From: SAR202 cluster bacterium
Lineage (GTDB): Bacteria > Chloroflexota > Dehalococcoidia > Lucifugimonadales > UBA3495
NCBI GenBank assembly: GCA_009392095.1
Contig: VFHF01000163.1
Coordinates: forward strand, 1-12,522
DNA length: 12,522 nucleotides
Direction: 5' to 3'
The notes beneath the pieces are model-generated. The model was not told where the DNA came from. It worked only from the letters and a program-made list of their open reading frames with translations, and made no database searches. Every line of letters begins with the position of its first letter. The stretch's first letter is position 1. Below are positions 6,421 to 12,522 of the stretch, one piece after another. Both the position numbers and the translations under genes were made by a program.

Positions 6421-7191
6421 TTGGTTTCGGTCGCAGCGATCTTCACCTCGCCGGTGAAGTCACTTTCTCTATCTCAGCAGACAACTGTGGCCGTTGGAAT
6501 TTCGGGCATCGAAGATGACCGACGTTTCCACCTGATTAACGGCGAGGGCGGGTTGTTGACCCAACGTCAATATGGCCGCCTGGCCTTGGTCCAAGCCCAA
6601 TACTTGGGAGAGTCCGACTATCTGACTCTCCGGTTTCCGGATGGGCGGGTCTTGGAAGGGCTGCCGGAGTTGGGTGGTTCGGTGACGACCACGATGTGGG
6701 GCCGGCAGGTCTCCGGGCGAGAAGTCACTGGAATGTGGAGTGAAGCCCTTTCATCGCATTGCAGCTCATCGGTCCGCCTGGTGAAAACGGACGATCCAGG
6801 CGCATGTTTCGATGAATACCCTGTCTCGTTGTTATCACAGGCTTCCGTCGATGGCTTGGAAGGCCGGGTAAGCGGCGCACCCAAATTCGATGGCCGAAGG
6901 TTTCGGCCTTCGTTTCTATTCGAGGGGTGCTCTCCCCATGAGGAAGACACTTGGCTAGGTGGCGTGGTGCAGGTTGGCCCAGAACTACGGCTGAGGCTGG
7001 TGGCGCCCGACCCCCGCTGCGCCATCACAACCCTAGACCCCGACACCGGGGAGCGGGACTTCGACATGCCCAAGCTGCTGCTGACCTACCGCCCGAGCGC
7101 CCGTGCTCCCTACTTTGGCGTCTACGGCACGGTCGAAACCGTCGGCACGGTATCGGTTGGCGATTCGGTCCAGTTCAGAGCTCAGGTTTGA
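6421..7191 (+). CDS. MOSC-domain protein with MOSC N-terminal beta-barrel (YcbX/mARC-like)
   Basis: A 256-residue protein. Residues about 1-110 form the MOSC N-terminal beta-barrel, beginning VAAIFTSPVKSLSL. The MOSC domain follows, with CFDEYPVSLLSQASVDGL, RFRPSFLFEG and RCAITTLDPDTGERDF. Cys200 in the last motif corresponds to the molybdenum-binding cysteine of mitochondrial amidoxime-reducing component, so it probably binds sulfurated molybdenum cofactor and reduces N-hydroxylated compounds or handles sulfur. Any electron-donor partner (cytochrome b5 or ferredoxin-type) is not fused and not adjacent. The start is TTG 6421, with AAGGGGTGG at 6408-6416 just upstream. No in-frame ATG or GTG precedes it, and a later start would cut the conserved first strand. 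It lies 41 bases after the protease stop and may be co-transcribed with it. Confidence 0.88.
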   Translation: MVSVAAIFTSPVKSLSLSQQTTVAVGISGIEDDRRFHLINGEGGLLTQRQYGRLALVQAQYLGESDYLTLRFPDGRVLEGLPELGGSVTTTMWGRQVSGREVTGMWSEALSSHCSSSVRLVKTDDPGACFDEYPVSLLSQASVDGLEGRVSGAPKFDGRRFRPSFLFEGCSPHEEDTWLGGVVQVGPELRLRLVAPDPRCAITTLDPDTGERDFDMPKLLLTYRPSARAPYFGVYGTVETVGTVSVGDSVQFRAQV

Positions 7192-7236
7192 CACCTATCC
7201 AGGCCGTCTCTACACTCGGCTCGTCAAGGAATTCTA

Positions 7237-7255
7237 TCGTCTGGGCGCCAGACGA
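7237..7255. promoter_or_regulatory. 8-bp inverted repeat upstream of the HpaI-type aldolase
   Basis: TCGTCTGG (7237-7244) and CCAGACGA (7248-7255) are exact reverse complements around GCG, 13 bases before the AGGGAG ribosome binding site of the next gene. With no T-run it is not a standard terminator, so an operator or 5'-leader hairpin is more likely. Inference from symmetry and position only. Confidence 0.35.
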
Positions 7256-7280
7256 CAGCCATTTTACCAGGGAGTAGACC

Positions 7281-8081
7281 ATGAAACCGAATCGGATCAA
7301 GCAGGTTATGCGCGAAGGCGGCCTGGCCATCGTGAGCCACGTTGGGTTTGCCGACCCTGCTGTCGTTGAGATCATTGCCAGCGCCGGGTTTGACGGTGCT
7401 TTCATCGATATGGAACATACGGTATTTGACCTGCAGACCGTCGGCGAGATGATCAGAGTCGCCGATCTCTGCGACATCACGCCGGTCGTCCGAGTGCCTG
7501 ACGAAAACCCCAAGACCATCCTGCGTTTGTTGGACATGGGCGCCCAGGGCATCCAGGTGCCCCATATCGCCGGCGCCGAGGGCGCTAGGAAAGCTGTGGA
7601 GGCTATTCGCTATCCGCCCCTGGGAGAACGGGGAGGGGCCGGCAGCTCCAGGGCAGCTGGTTATGGCTCGGTGCCTTGGAACGAGCACATGAAGACTTCG
7701 AATGAAGAGATTCTTCTCGTCGTGATGACCGAAGACAAGCGAGGACTCGCTGAGATTTCAGAGATAGCCGCCGTGGACGGCGTCGACCTAATCGCCCTCG
7801 GCCCCACTGACATCAGTGCGGCGCTGGGCATAACCGACCCGACAGACCCAAGCCTGAAGCAGACCTTCGAGGAATTGGCGGCCAAGGTCAAGGCCGTTGG
7901 CAAGGCAGGAGTTTACATCCCGGTGAACCATGCCGCCTGCCGGTTCACGCCCCAGGACCTGCTCAAAATGGGCGTCAACTACACGTCGGTCGCCCCGGCC
8001 CCGCCGACCATCGTACTGAACGCCCTGAAAGCGTCGGCCAAGAACATCCGCGAGGAAGCCGGTAAAGCCGTCGCAGTCTAA
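7281..8081 (+). CDS. HpcH/HpaI-family class II aldolase (2-keto-3-deoxy-sugar-acid / 4-hydroxy-2-oxo-acid type)
   Basis: A 266-residue TIM-barrel aldolase of the HpcH/HpaI/citrate lyase family. The catalytic set seen in E. coli HpaI is present at nearly the same positions: His46 in IDMEHTVFD, Arg71 in VVRVP, and metal ligands Glu151 (MTEDKRG) and Asp177 in LGPTDISAALG. These enzymes reversibly cleave 4-hydroxy-2-oxo acids to pyruvate and an aldehyde using Mg or Mn. Sequence alone does not separate 4-hydroxy-2-oxoheptanedioate, 2-keto-3-deoxy-rhamnonate or 2-dehydro-3-deoxy-glucarate as substrate. ATG 7281 has AGGGAG (7269-7274) six bases before it. It sits 89 bases after the MOSC gene with an inverted repeat in the gap, which may mark its own promoter or operator. 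It is the second pyruvate-aldolase-type enzyme in the window, unrelated in fold to the RraA-like one. Confidence 0.92.
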   Translation: MKPNRIKQVMREGGLAIVSHVGFADPAVVEIIASAGFDGAFIDMEHTVFDLQTVGEMIRVADLCDITPVVRVPDENPKTILRLLDMGAQGIQVPHIAGAEGARKAVEAIRYPPLGERGGAGSSRAAGYGSVPWNEHMKTSNEEILLVVMTEDKRGLAEISEIAAVDGVDLIALGPTDISAALGITDPTDPSLKQTFEELAAKVKAVGKAGVYIPVNHAACRFTPQDLLKMGVNYTSVAPAPPTIVLNALKASAKNIREEAGKAVAV

Positions 8082-8113
8082 AGCGAATTCTTCCCAACCC
8101 GACAGTCTCATGG

Positions 8114-8143
8114 TTGGTGACTGGGGGAGCAACACGTTATACT
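8114..8143 (+). promoter_or_regulatory. Candidate promoter for the desaturase, inside the 5' end of its open frame
   Basis: TTGGTG (8114-8119), an 18-base spacer and TATACT (8138-8143) resemble a sigma-70 promoter, with a good -10 and a partial -35. If real, transcription starts near 8150, so translation must start downstream, at TTG 8186 or TTG 8255, rather than at the outermost TTG 8114. Visual match only. Confidence 0.3.
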
Positions 8144-9346
8144 CTGGGACAACTTTCCGCGGAAACCGCACGGTTCGATACTCCATTGGCTGGAACCTGC
8201 CCAACCCCAAGGAGCCGAGCGCTCCTGGAGATAGATACCATCAGTTCAGAAAACTTGATTGGGTCCCCAGCAGGCACCGTTGTCACAGACGACGCCGAGA
8301 TAGACTCTGCGGAACCGATTACCAAACGGGACCGAGACAGGGATTACCTAGAGCTGAAACGACGGGTGACCCAGGCCGGACTATTGGAGTGCCAATACCT
8401 CTACTATGCCTGGAAGATACCCAGCGTAGTGGCCATGGTTGCCGTCAGCATAGCGATCCTAGTCATCTTCAGCAGCACCCTGTGGATACAGATGCTCAAT
8501 GCCGTGTTCCTAGCCCTAACTTTCACCAACCTGGGGTTTCTGGGGCACGATTCAGGACACCGGCAGATGTTCAAAAAGGCCCGCCAGAACGACTGGGTCT
8601 TGCTGGGTGTGGGGTTCTTGACCGGTATGACGCCCAGTTGGTGGCAGGACAAGCACAACACGCACCACCGGGCGCCCAACGTGATCGATGTCGACGGCGA
8701 TATTGAGGTCTCTCTCTTCGCCTTCAGCGAAGAACAGGCCCTGACCATGAGGGGAATCGGCCGTCTTACCGTCCGGCACCAGGCGTTCCTGTTCTATCCG
8801 CTGTTGACGTTGACCGCCCTCAGCCTGCTTTTTGGCGGTATCGCCTACCAGATACGCAAAGAGCGCATGCGTTACCCGGTCATGGAGCCGGTGTTGGTGG
8901 TCGCCGGGCTGGCCGCCTATCTGGCGGTGATCTTCTTCTTCCTCGGACCCTGGTACGGCGCCGCATTCATTGCGGTCCACCGGGCCCTAGGCGGGGTTTA
9001 CATGGGCTCGGTCTTTGCTCCCAACCACAAGGGAATGCCGATGCTGGACGAAGATACCGAGATGGACTTCTTGCATCAGCAGGTGCTAACCGCGCGGAAC
9101 GTGCAAGGCAGCCCATTAGCCGACTTCTGGTACGGCGGGCTGAATTATCAGATTGAGCATCATCTGTTCCCAAACATGCCCCGAAACAACCTCAAAAAAT
9201 CTCAGGTGATTGTCCAGGCATTCTGCGAGGAAAAGGGAATAGCGTACCACCATACCGGGGTATGGCAGTCGCACAAAGAGATACTCGGATTTCTCCATGA
9301 TGTCAGTAGGCCGGTGCGGCAAAAGTCTAAGCAAATATCCGCCTGA
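8114..9346 (+). CDS. Membrane fatty acid desaturase (acyl-lipid, front-end-like)
   Basis: A di-iron integral-membrane desaturase. All three histidine boxes are present (numbered from TTG 8114): HDSGH at 145-149, HNTHH at 181-185 and QIEHH at 346-350. The glutamine in the third box is typical of delta-5/delta-6-type front-end and linoleoyl-CoA desaturases. No cytochrome b5 domain is fused. Hydrophobic helices lie before box 1 (VVAMVAVSIAILVIF) and between boxes 2 and 3 (two pairs). The open frame gives up to 410 residues, but the first 60-70 are low in conserved character, and conserved sequence starts around RDYLELKRRVTQAGLL. No start has a good ribosome binding site, so TTG 8114 is only the outermost option; TTG 8186 and TTG 8255 are alternatives. 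It would introduce a double bond into membrane acyl chains using O2 and reduced ferredoxin. It is followed by a clear terminator. Confidence 0.9.
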   Translation: MVTGGATRYTLGQLSAETARFDTPLAGTCPTPRSRALLEIDTISSENLIGSPAGTVVTDDAEIDSAEPITKRDRDRDYLELKRRVTQAGLLECQYLYYAWKIPSVVAMVAVSIAILVIFSSTLWIQMLNAVFLALTFTNLGFLGHDSGHRQMFKKARQNDWVLLGVGFLTGMTPSWWQDKHNTHHRAPNVIDVDGDIEVSLFAFSEEQALTMRGIGRLTVRHQAFLFYPLLTLTALSLLFGGIAYQIRKERMRYPVMEPVLVVAGLAAYLAVIFFFLGPWYGAAFIAVHRALGGVYMGSVFAPNHKGMPMLDEDTEMDFLHQQVLTARNVQGSPLADFWYGGLNYQIEHHLFPNMPRNNLKKSQVIVQAFCEEKGIAYHHTGVWQSHKEILGFLHDVSRPVRQKSKQISA

Positions 9347-9374
9347 CCATTCAGATGTGATACCGAAACTTCAG

Positions 9375-9404
9375 AGGCCGCCCATGTACGGGCGGCCTTT
9401 GTCT
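9375..9404 (+). terminator. Intrinsic terminator after the desaturase gene
   Basis: AGGCCGCCC (9375-9383) pairs with GGGCGGCCT (9390-9398) around ATGTAC, giving a 9-bp GC-rich stem followed by a short T-rich tail (TTTGTCT). It starts 29 bases after the desaturase stop and ends the plus-strand run. Confidence 0.75.
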
Positions 9405-9418
9405 CCATAGCTTGGTGC

Positions 9419-9712
9419 TTGATCCGCGTGATCAATGACCGGTACTGGGTAGGGGTGTCGGCCGTGGTAGTTTCCGGAACCCCGGACAGGGGCGTCAACC
9501 GGGAGCCGATGACCAAAAGGCTGCCCCAGGATAACGCCTACATCAATGTGCTGCGTGAGGGAATGGTGACAAACCCGTTAGACTCTTGCGGGATCTATCT
9601 GGGGACTACCACGGGCCAGATATTCTACAACCGAGACGATGGAGATAGCTGGGAATTGATATTGGACTCTTTACCACCGATATTGTCATTGGAGACTGGG
9701 CTGGTCGTATGA
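9419..9712 (+). pseudogene. C-terminal remnant of a BNR-repeat/sialidase-like (glycosyl hydrolase-type) gene
   Basis: An open frame of 97 codons. The part from about residue 28 to the end reads like the last 65-70 residues of a bacterial BNR/VPS10-like beta-propeller protein: a KRLPQDNAYINVLREGM segment, then GIYLGTTTGQIFYNRDDGDSWE (a BNR/Asp-box type turn), then the terminal LPPILSLETG strand. Full-length relatives are several hundred residues with many such blades, and nothing upstream of about 9500 encodes them. The first 27 residues match nothing I recognise, and the frame begins directly after the desaturase terminator. I infer a 5'-deleted gene, although a GGGAG just before ATG 9509 leaves a small chance that a short peptide is made. 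Nothing else is seen in the 447-base stretch between the desaturase and the next LLM gene apart from the two terminators. Confidence 0.6.
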
Positions 9713-9735
9713 TTGGGTGCATAGGCCCAAACGAC

Positions 9736-9769
9736 AAAAGGGCGTCCCGAAAAACCGGGACGCCCTTTT
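9736..9769. terminator. Strong bidirectional intrinsic terminator
   Basis: AAAAGGGCGTCCCG (9736-9749) and CGGGACGCCCTTTT (9756-9769) form a perfect 14-bp stem around AAAAAC, with A-runs and T-runs on the two sides so that it works on either strand. It separates the plus-strand BNR remnant from the convergent minus-strand LLM gene, whose stop is at 9794. Confidence 0.9.
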
Positions 9770-9793
9770 GAGTCTACCGCGTTTCAAAATAGA

Positions 9794-10879
9794 TTAGTCG
9801 GAGTTCATGTCCGCGAACCGGGGCATCACTTCCTCGGCGAGCAGTTTCATAGACTTCTCCCAGCCTTTTTGGTTGTCCATGTTGTCGTAGACCAAGGACA
9901 GCAACGTACCGAAGCCGCCGCACATCTCGTACAGGCTAAGGATCTTCTTCTCAACCGTGTCCGGTGAGCCGATGAGCCAGACGTTCTCGGCCATGTATTC
10001 CGGAGTCACGGCCGAGTCTGGGATGCTGGAGTCGTGTTTGATGACATGTAGCAACTGGAACTGATCGAAGAGGGGCAACAAGTATTCACCCCAGACCCTA
10101 CCCAGCATGCCGTTCACCGCTTTGTCGTAAGCCTCATCGTCCGAGTCGGCCACCCACACGTCCCTAGTGATGCGCCAGTCTTTTCTACTGGGCGTCTTGC
10201 CGCTCCTCTTAGCGCCCTCTAAGACTGCAGCCCAGTGGCTGACCACGTAATCCTCATTGAATGCCAGGCTCATGGGAATGAATCCCCGCTCGCCGGCGAT
10301 CTTTAGGGTCTCCGAGGACGGACTGACCGAGGCGACGCCGATGGGCGGATGCGGCTTCTGAAACGGCTTGATGTGGTGTTTCAGAGTGCCGTATTGCGGT
10401 TCCGGCAGGTTGACGTTCCAAAACTCTCCCTTGTACTCAAACGGTTCGTCCTCGGCCCAAAGCCTAAGGATTATGTCGATCGCCTCCCGAGTCATTTCCC
10501 GGTGTTGGCCTCCCAGGCCGTCCACGTCAAACATCGTGTAGTCGGTGGGTAGCCCACCCGAGCCTATGCCAAACATGAAGCGTCCCTGAGCCATGTGGTC
10601 CAGGTAGGCCACCCGGCAAGCCAACTCGGCTGGATGATGGTAGGGCAACAGGTGTACGCCGGTGCACAGGCGGATGTTCTTGGTCAGCATCAGGGCCTGG
10701 GCGATCATCAGGTCAGGCGACGGGACCGGTTCCCACAGCGCCGTGTAGTGCTCCCCGATCCAAGCCTCAGAGAAGCCAAGTTTGTCAGCCAGAACTAGGC
10801 AGTCCAAGTCCCATTGGTGGGCTTCAAAAACTTCCCGTTCCGGCGGATGGGAGGGCATCAGAAACAGTCCGTACTCCAT
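9794..10879 (-). CDS. LLM class flavin-dependent monooxygenase (limonene/alkanal-monooxygenase-like branch)
   Basis: A 361-residue luciferase-like TIM-barrel protein. It begins MEYGLFLMPSHPPE and has GFSEAWIGEHYT, the strand NIRLCTGVHLLPYHHPAE and the hallmark LDHMAQGRFMFGIGSGGLPTD, all typical of the FMN-dependent monooxygenase branch that includes limonene 1,2-monooxygenase-like proteins. It is only distantly similar to the first LLM protein of the window (different length, active-site loops and C-terminus), so this is not a recent duplication. The frame is open upstream to 11023, but ATG 10879 is chosen because GGAG lies five bases before it on the minus strand and the protein starts exactly at barrel strand 1; the upstream 48 codons show no family similarity. 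A reduced-flavin supplier is not encoded nearby. It is divergent from an MFS transporter. Substrate unknown. Confidence 0.93.
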   Translation of the reverse strand: MEYGLFLMPSHPPEREVFEAHQWDLDCLVLADKLGFSEAWIGEHYTALWEPVPSPDLMIAQALMLTKNIRLCTGVHLLPYHHPAELACRVAYLDHMAQGRFMFGIGSGGLPTDYTMFDVDGLGGQHREMTREAIDIILRLWAEDEPFEYKGEFWNVNLPEPQYGTLKHHIKPFQKPHPPIGVASVSPSSETLKIAGERGFIPMSLAFNEDYVVSHWAAVLEGAKRSGKTPSRKDWRITRDVWVADSDDEAYDKAVNGMLGRVWGEYLLPLFDQFQLLHVIKHDSSIPDSAVTPEYMAENVWLIGSPDTVEKKILSLYEMCGGFGTLLSLVYDNMDNQKGWEKSMKLLAEEVMPRFADMNSD

Positions 10880-10913
10880 GGTCACTCCAAGAACTATATT
10901 TAAGAACGATATT

Positions 10914-10965
10914 TTGGCCAACGGTTGCTGAGAGAGCACCATTCTAACGTTTGGCGGCCAATTGG
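10914..10965. promoter_or_regulatory. Clustered palindromes and possible promoter in the divergent LLM/MFS spacer
   Basis: TTGGCCAA (10914-10921), TTGG-CGG-CCAA (10951-10961) and CCAATTGG (10958-10965) are symmetric elements sharing the TTGG/CCAA arms within 52 bases. On the minus strand TAGAAT (10946-10941) is a good -10 for the LLM gene, although its -35 (TTTTCC, 10969-10964) is poor. The symmetric sites would then lie over the spacer and just downstream of the transcription start, as repressor operators often do. Inference from symmetry and position. Confidence 0.35.
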
Positions 10966-11031
10966 AAAATAGGGGTTCAGGAATTGGTGTAAAAACGGCT
11001 AACGCGTCACATTCTGTACTCAATTACGGTT

Positions 11032-11060
11032 TTGTTGTAATACAAAGTGTGCTGTAGTAT
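11032..11060 (+). promoter_or_regulatory. Candidate promoter for the OFA-like MFS gene
   Basis: TTGTTG (11032-11037), a 17-base spacer and TAGTAT (11055-11060) give partial matches to sigma-70 elements, about 67 bases before ATG 11127. A small inverted repeat TTTGT/ACAAA (11031-11035 with 11042-11046) overlaps the -35. Confidence 0.3.
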
Positions 11061-11126
11061 TCTTAATCCCGTTGAAAGAGAGCTTTTTTCGGACCAGTCC
11101 AGTGTTATTTGTTTAGTCTTCTGAGT

Positions 11127-12410
11127 ATGGGCAACCCCTGGGGCAAGGCCCGCGGCGCGTTCTACGGTTGGTGGATGGTGGCCGTCAGCGGGTTCATCAT
11201 GGCCATCACTGCCGTGCCGGTCTTCCAGGCGATCGCCGTTTGGTCGGTGGCTTTAGAGGCCCAATTCGGCTGGAGCCGCACCCAGTTGGGGCTAGCCCTC
11301 AGTTTCACCCGTATTGAAGGCAGCATCACCGGCCCCATCGCCGGGTACCTAGTCGACCGCATGGGCACCCGATTCATGGTGTTCACCGGGCTATTGATAC
11401 TCACCGCAGGATTCTTCCTGTTCAGCCAGGTCCAGAACCTTTGGATGTTCTATCTGGCCTATTTCATCATGTCCGTCGGACAGGGACAGGCTGGGTGGAT
11501 CACCGTGATGACCTTACTGAACCATTGGTTCGTGAGGCATCGTGGTCTAGCCATGGGCCTGGCCATGATGTTAATGGGCGTCGGAGCGCTGGTTTTGGTG
11601 CCCTTGATTGCTTGGTTGATCGACCCCGAAGCCAACCGTCTCGGCTGGCGGCGCACAGCGGAGATTCTGGCTGTTGTCGCTCTGGTATCGGCATTTGTTT
11701 TGCCCAAGGTGATACGCAACAAGCCGGAGGATGTAGGCGGCTACCCTGACGGCGTGCCCCCTGTGCCGACTGCGTCTGAAAAAGGCGAGGGAAATGACGA
11801 GATCGAACTGACCATCGGCCAAGCCCTGCGCACTCAGGCTTTTTGGACCATTTCCTTCGGCCATGGGTTCGGTTCGATGGTTGTGCTGGCTACCATGTCC
11901 CACCTTGGGCTCTTGTTGCAAGATGTGGGCTATGGTGTGCAGACGGCTGCATGGGTCATCACAGTCCAGACGGCAGTCTCAATCGTGTTCCAGTTTATCG
12001 GTGGGTGGCTCGGAGACCGGATACCCAAGAACATCGCACTATTCATTTTCACCGGCATCCAGGGCGCCGGAGTGGTGTTCTTGATCCTGGGCTCAAGCCT
12101 CTACTATTTCTACATTTTTGCGGTGTTGTTCGGCATCGGATTCGGCGGCCGTACACCCTTGACCACGGCCATCAGGGGCGAGTATTTCGGCCGCGCATCT
12201 TTCGGAAAAATATTGGGCATCTCAACAGTGCCGATGAATTTTTTGCTGCTCATCGCCGCCCCACTCGCTGGCTTCATGCGGGACGAATTGGGCGACTACG
12301 ACATGGCTTTTTTGCTGCTGGCCGGCCTCAACACCCTGGGCGCGGTCCTGTTCCTGATCGCCCGCAGACCCAAATTGGAACACCTGATCAAAGCTGGCGC
12401 GGCGAATTGA
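11127..12410 (+). CDS. MFS transporter, OFA/monocarboxylate-like
   Basis: A 427-residue carrier with about twelve membrane helices. FYGWWMVAVSGFIM opens helix 1. The motif-A loop GYLVDRMGTR is at residues 73-82, and NHWFVRHRGLAMGLA (132-146) is typical of the oxalate:formate antiporter and monocarboxylate transporter group. A hydrophilic central loop spans about 195-230, and the second-half loop GWLGDRIPKN starts at 293. This group moves small carboxylates, often by proton symport. The frame extends to TTG 11109, but ATG 11127 begins just before helix 1 with the usual short polar lead. Neither has a strong ribosome binding site. It is divergent from the LLM monooxygenase with a 247-base spacer, suggesting shared regulation and a transported compound acted on by that enzyme. 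No terminator is visible after the stop. Confidence 0.92.
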   Translation: MGNPWGKARGAFYGWWMVAVSGFIMAITAVPVFQAIAVWSVALEAQFGWSRTQLGLALSFTRIEGSITGPIAGYLVDRMGTRFMVFTGLLILTAGFFLFSQVQNLWMFYLAYFIMSVGQGQAGWITVMTLLNHWFVRHRGLAMGLAMMLMGVGALVLVPLIAWLIDPEANRLGWRRTAEILAVVALVSAFVLPKVIRNKPEDVGGYPDGVPPVPTASEKGEGNDEIELTIGQALRTQAFWTISFGHGFGSMVVLATMSHLGLLLQDVGYGVQTAAWVITVQTAVSIVFQFIGGWLGDRIPKNIALFIFTGIQGAGVVFLILGSSLYYFYIFAVLFGIGFGGRTPLTTAIRGEYFGRASFGKILGISTVPMNFLLLIAAPLAGFMRDELGDYDMAFLLLAGLNTLGAVLFLIARRPKLEHLIKAGAAN

Positions 12411-12465
12411 GTCGATCCAAACGAAAAGGCGGTAATCGCAAGGTTTCTCGTAGCACGCCCTTCTC

Positions 12466-12522
12466 ATTTGTTATTCTGAGGGGGCCGCAGGCGACGAAGC
12501 ATCCCATTGCCGAGCACAGACC
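12466..12522. repeat. Probable interspersed intergenic repeat, cut by the right edge
   Basis: The stretch containing TTATTCTGAGGG, then GCCGCAGGCGACGAAG and CATCCC, resembles the 'CATTCTGAG...GCGAAGAATC' type short repeat that I recall as common between genes in Chloroflexota and some other bacterial genomes. Only one copy is visible and it continues past the window, so this rests on pattern recognition. Confidence 0.4.

Noticed and set aside
8110..8706. 198-codon plus-strand frame overlapping the desaturase
   Set aside because: It is in a different frame from the three histidine boxes and rich in Arg/Pro/His, typical of a frame-shifted shadow.
10893..10921. TTGGCC-N17-TATAGT promoter on the minus strand for the second LLM gene
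   Set aside because: The implied transcription start (near 10886) would fall inside the ribosome binding site at 10885-10888, leaving no usable leader.
10880..11023. N-terminal extension of the second LLM protein
   Set aside because: The 48 extra codons lack family similarity, whereas ATG 10879 has a well-placed GGAG and starts at the first barrel strand.
1..12522. CRISPR array, defence island, toxin-antitoxin pair, prophage or transposon
   Set aside because: No regularly spaced direct repeats, nuclease, integrase or transposase motifs, or terminal inverted repeats were found by eye; the genes are metabolic and housekeeping.

Overview
This window is about 12.5 kb of moderately high-GC bacterial chromosome. 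It carries eleven intact or edge-truncated protein genes and one decayed gene fragment. I see no rRNA, tRNA, CRISPR array or transposase. Two luciferase-like (LLM) flavin oxidoreductases, two dissimilar acyl-CoA dehydrogenases, two class II pyruvate-aldolase-type proteins and two MFS carriers are packed together. There are also a lipoprotein HtrA protease, a BNR-type fragment, several TTG starts and two candidate dispersed repeats. Together these suggest a Chloroflexota bacterium of the SAR202/Dehalococcoidia kind, a group known for paralogous expansions of these catabolic families. This is inference from gene content; there is no phylogenetic marker here.

Layout. At the left edge an MFS transporter runs off the window on the minus strand (1-755). 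Divergent from it is a plus-strand run with short gaps: LLM oxidoreductase (924-1919), acyl-CoA dehydrogenase alpha-type (1939-3108), acyl-CoA dehydrogenase beta-type (3120-4205), then after a perfect hairpin an RraA-like/HMG-CHA-type aldolase (4318-5043). Next come an HtrA-like serine protease lipoprotein (5141-6379), a MOSC-domain protein (6421-7191), an HpcH/HpaI aldolase (7281-8081) and an acyl-lipid fatty acid desaturase (about 8114-9346) closed by an intrinsic terminator. A C-terminal remnant of a BNR/sialidase-like gene lies at 9419-9712, followed by a strong bidirectional terminator (9736-9769). On its far side is a second LLM oxidoreductase on the minus strand (9794-10879), divergent from an OFA-like MFS transporter (11127-12410). 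The right edge holds what looks like part of an interspersed repeat.

How the genes may work together. The tight unit 924-4205 pairs a flavin/F420-type oxidoreductase with two acyl-CoA dehydrogenase polypeptides whose features are complementary. The first lacks the classical C-terminal catalytic Glu but has an isovaleryl-CoA-dehydrogenase-type Glu243. The second lacks both possible bases but carries the R-x2-FG-x2-I-x2-FQ flavin-contact motif that the first lacks. This is the signature of an obligate alpha2beta2 dehydrogenase like those of actinobacterial steroid side-chain degradation. With the downstream aldolase carrying an intact D-x20-R-D motif, the run reads as an oxidative catabolic module for a branched, cyclic or terpenoid/steroid-like carboxylate. 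The substrate cannot be read from the sequence. Both window ends carry a divergent MFS/LLM pair in mirrored order, which may be uptake-plus-oxidation units for related compounds.
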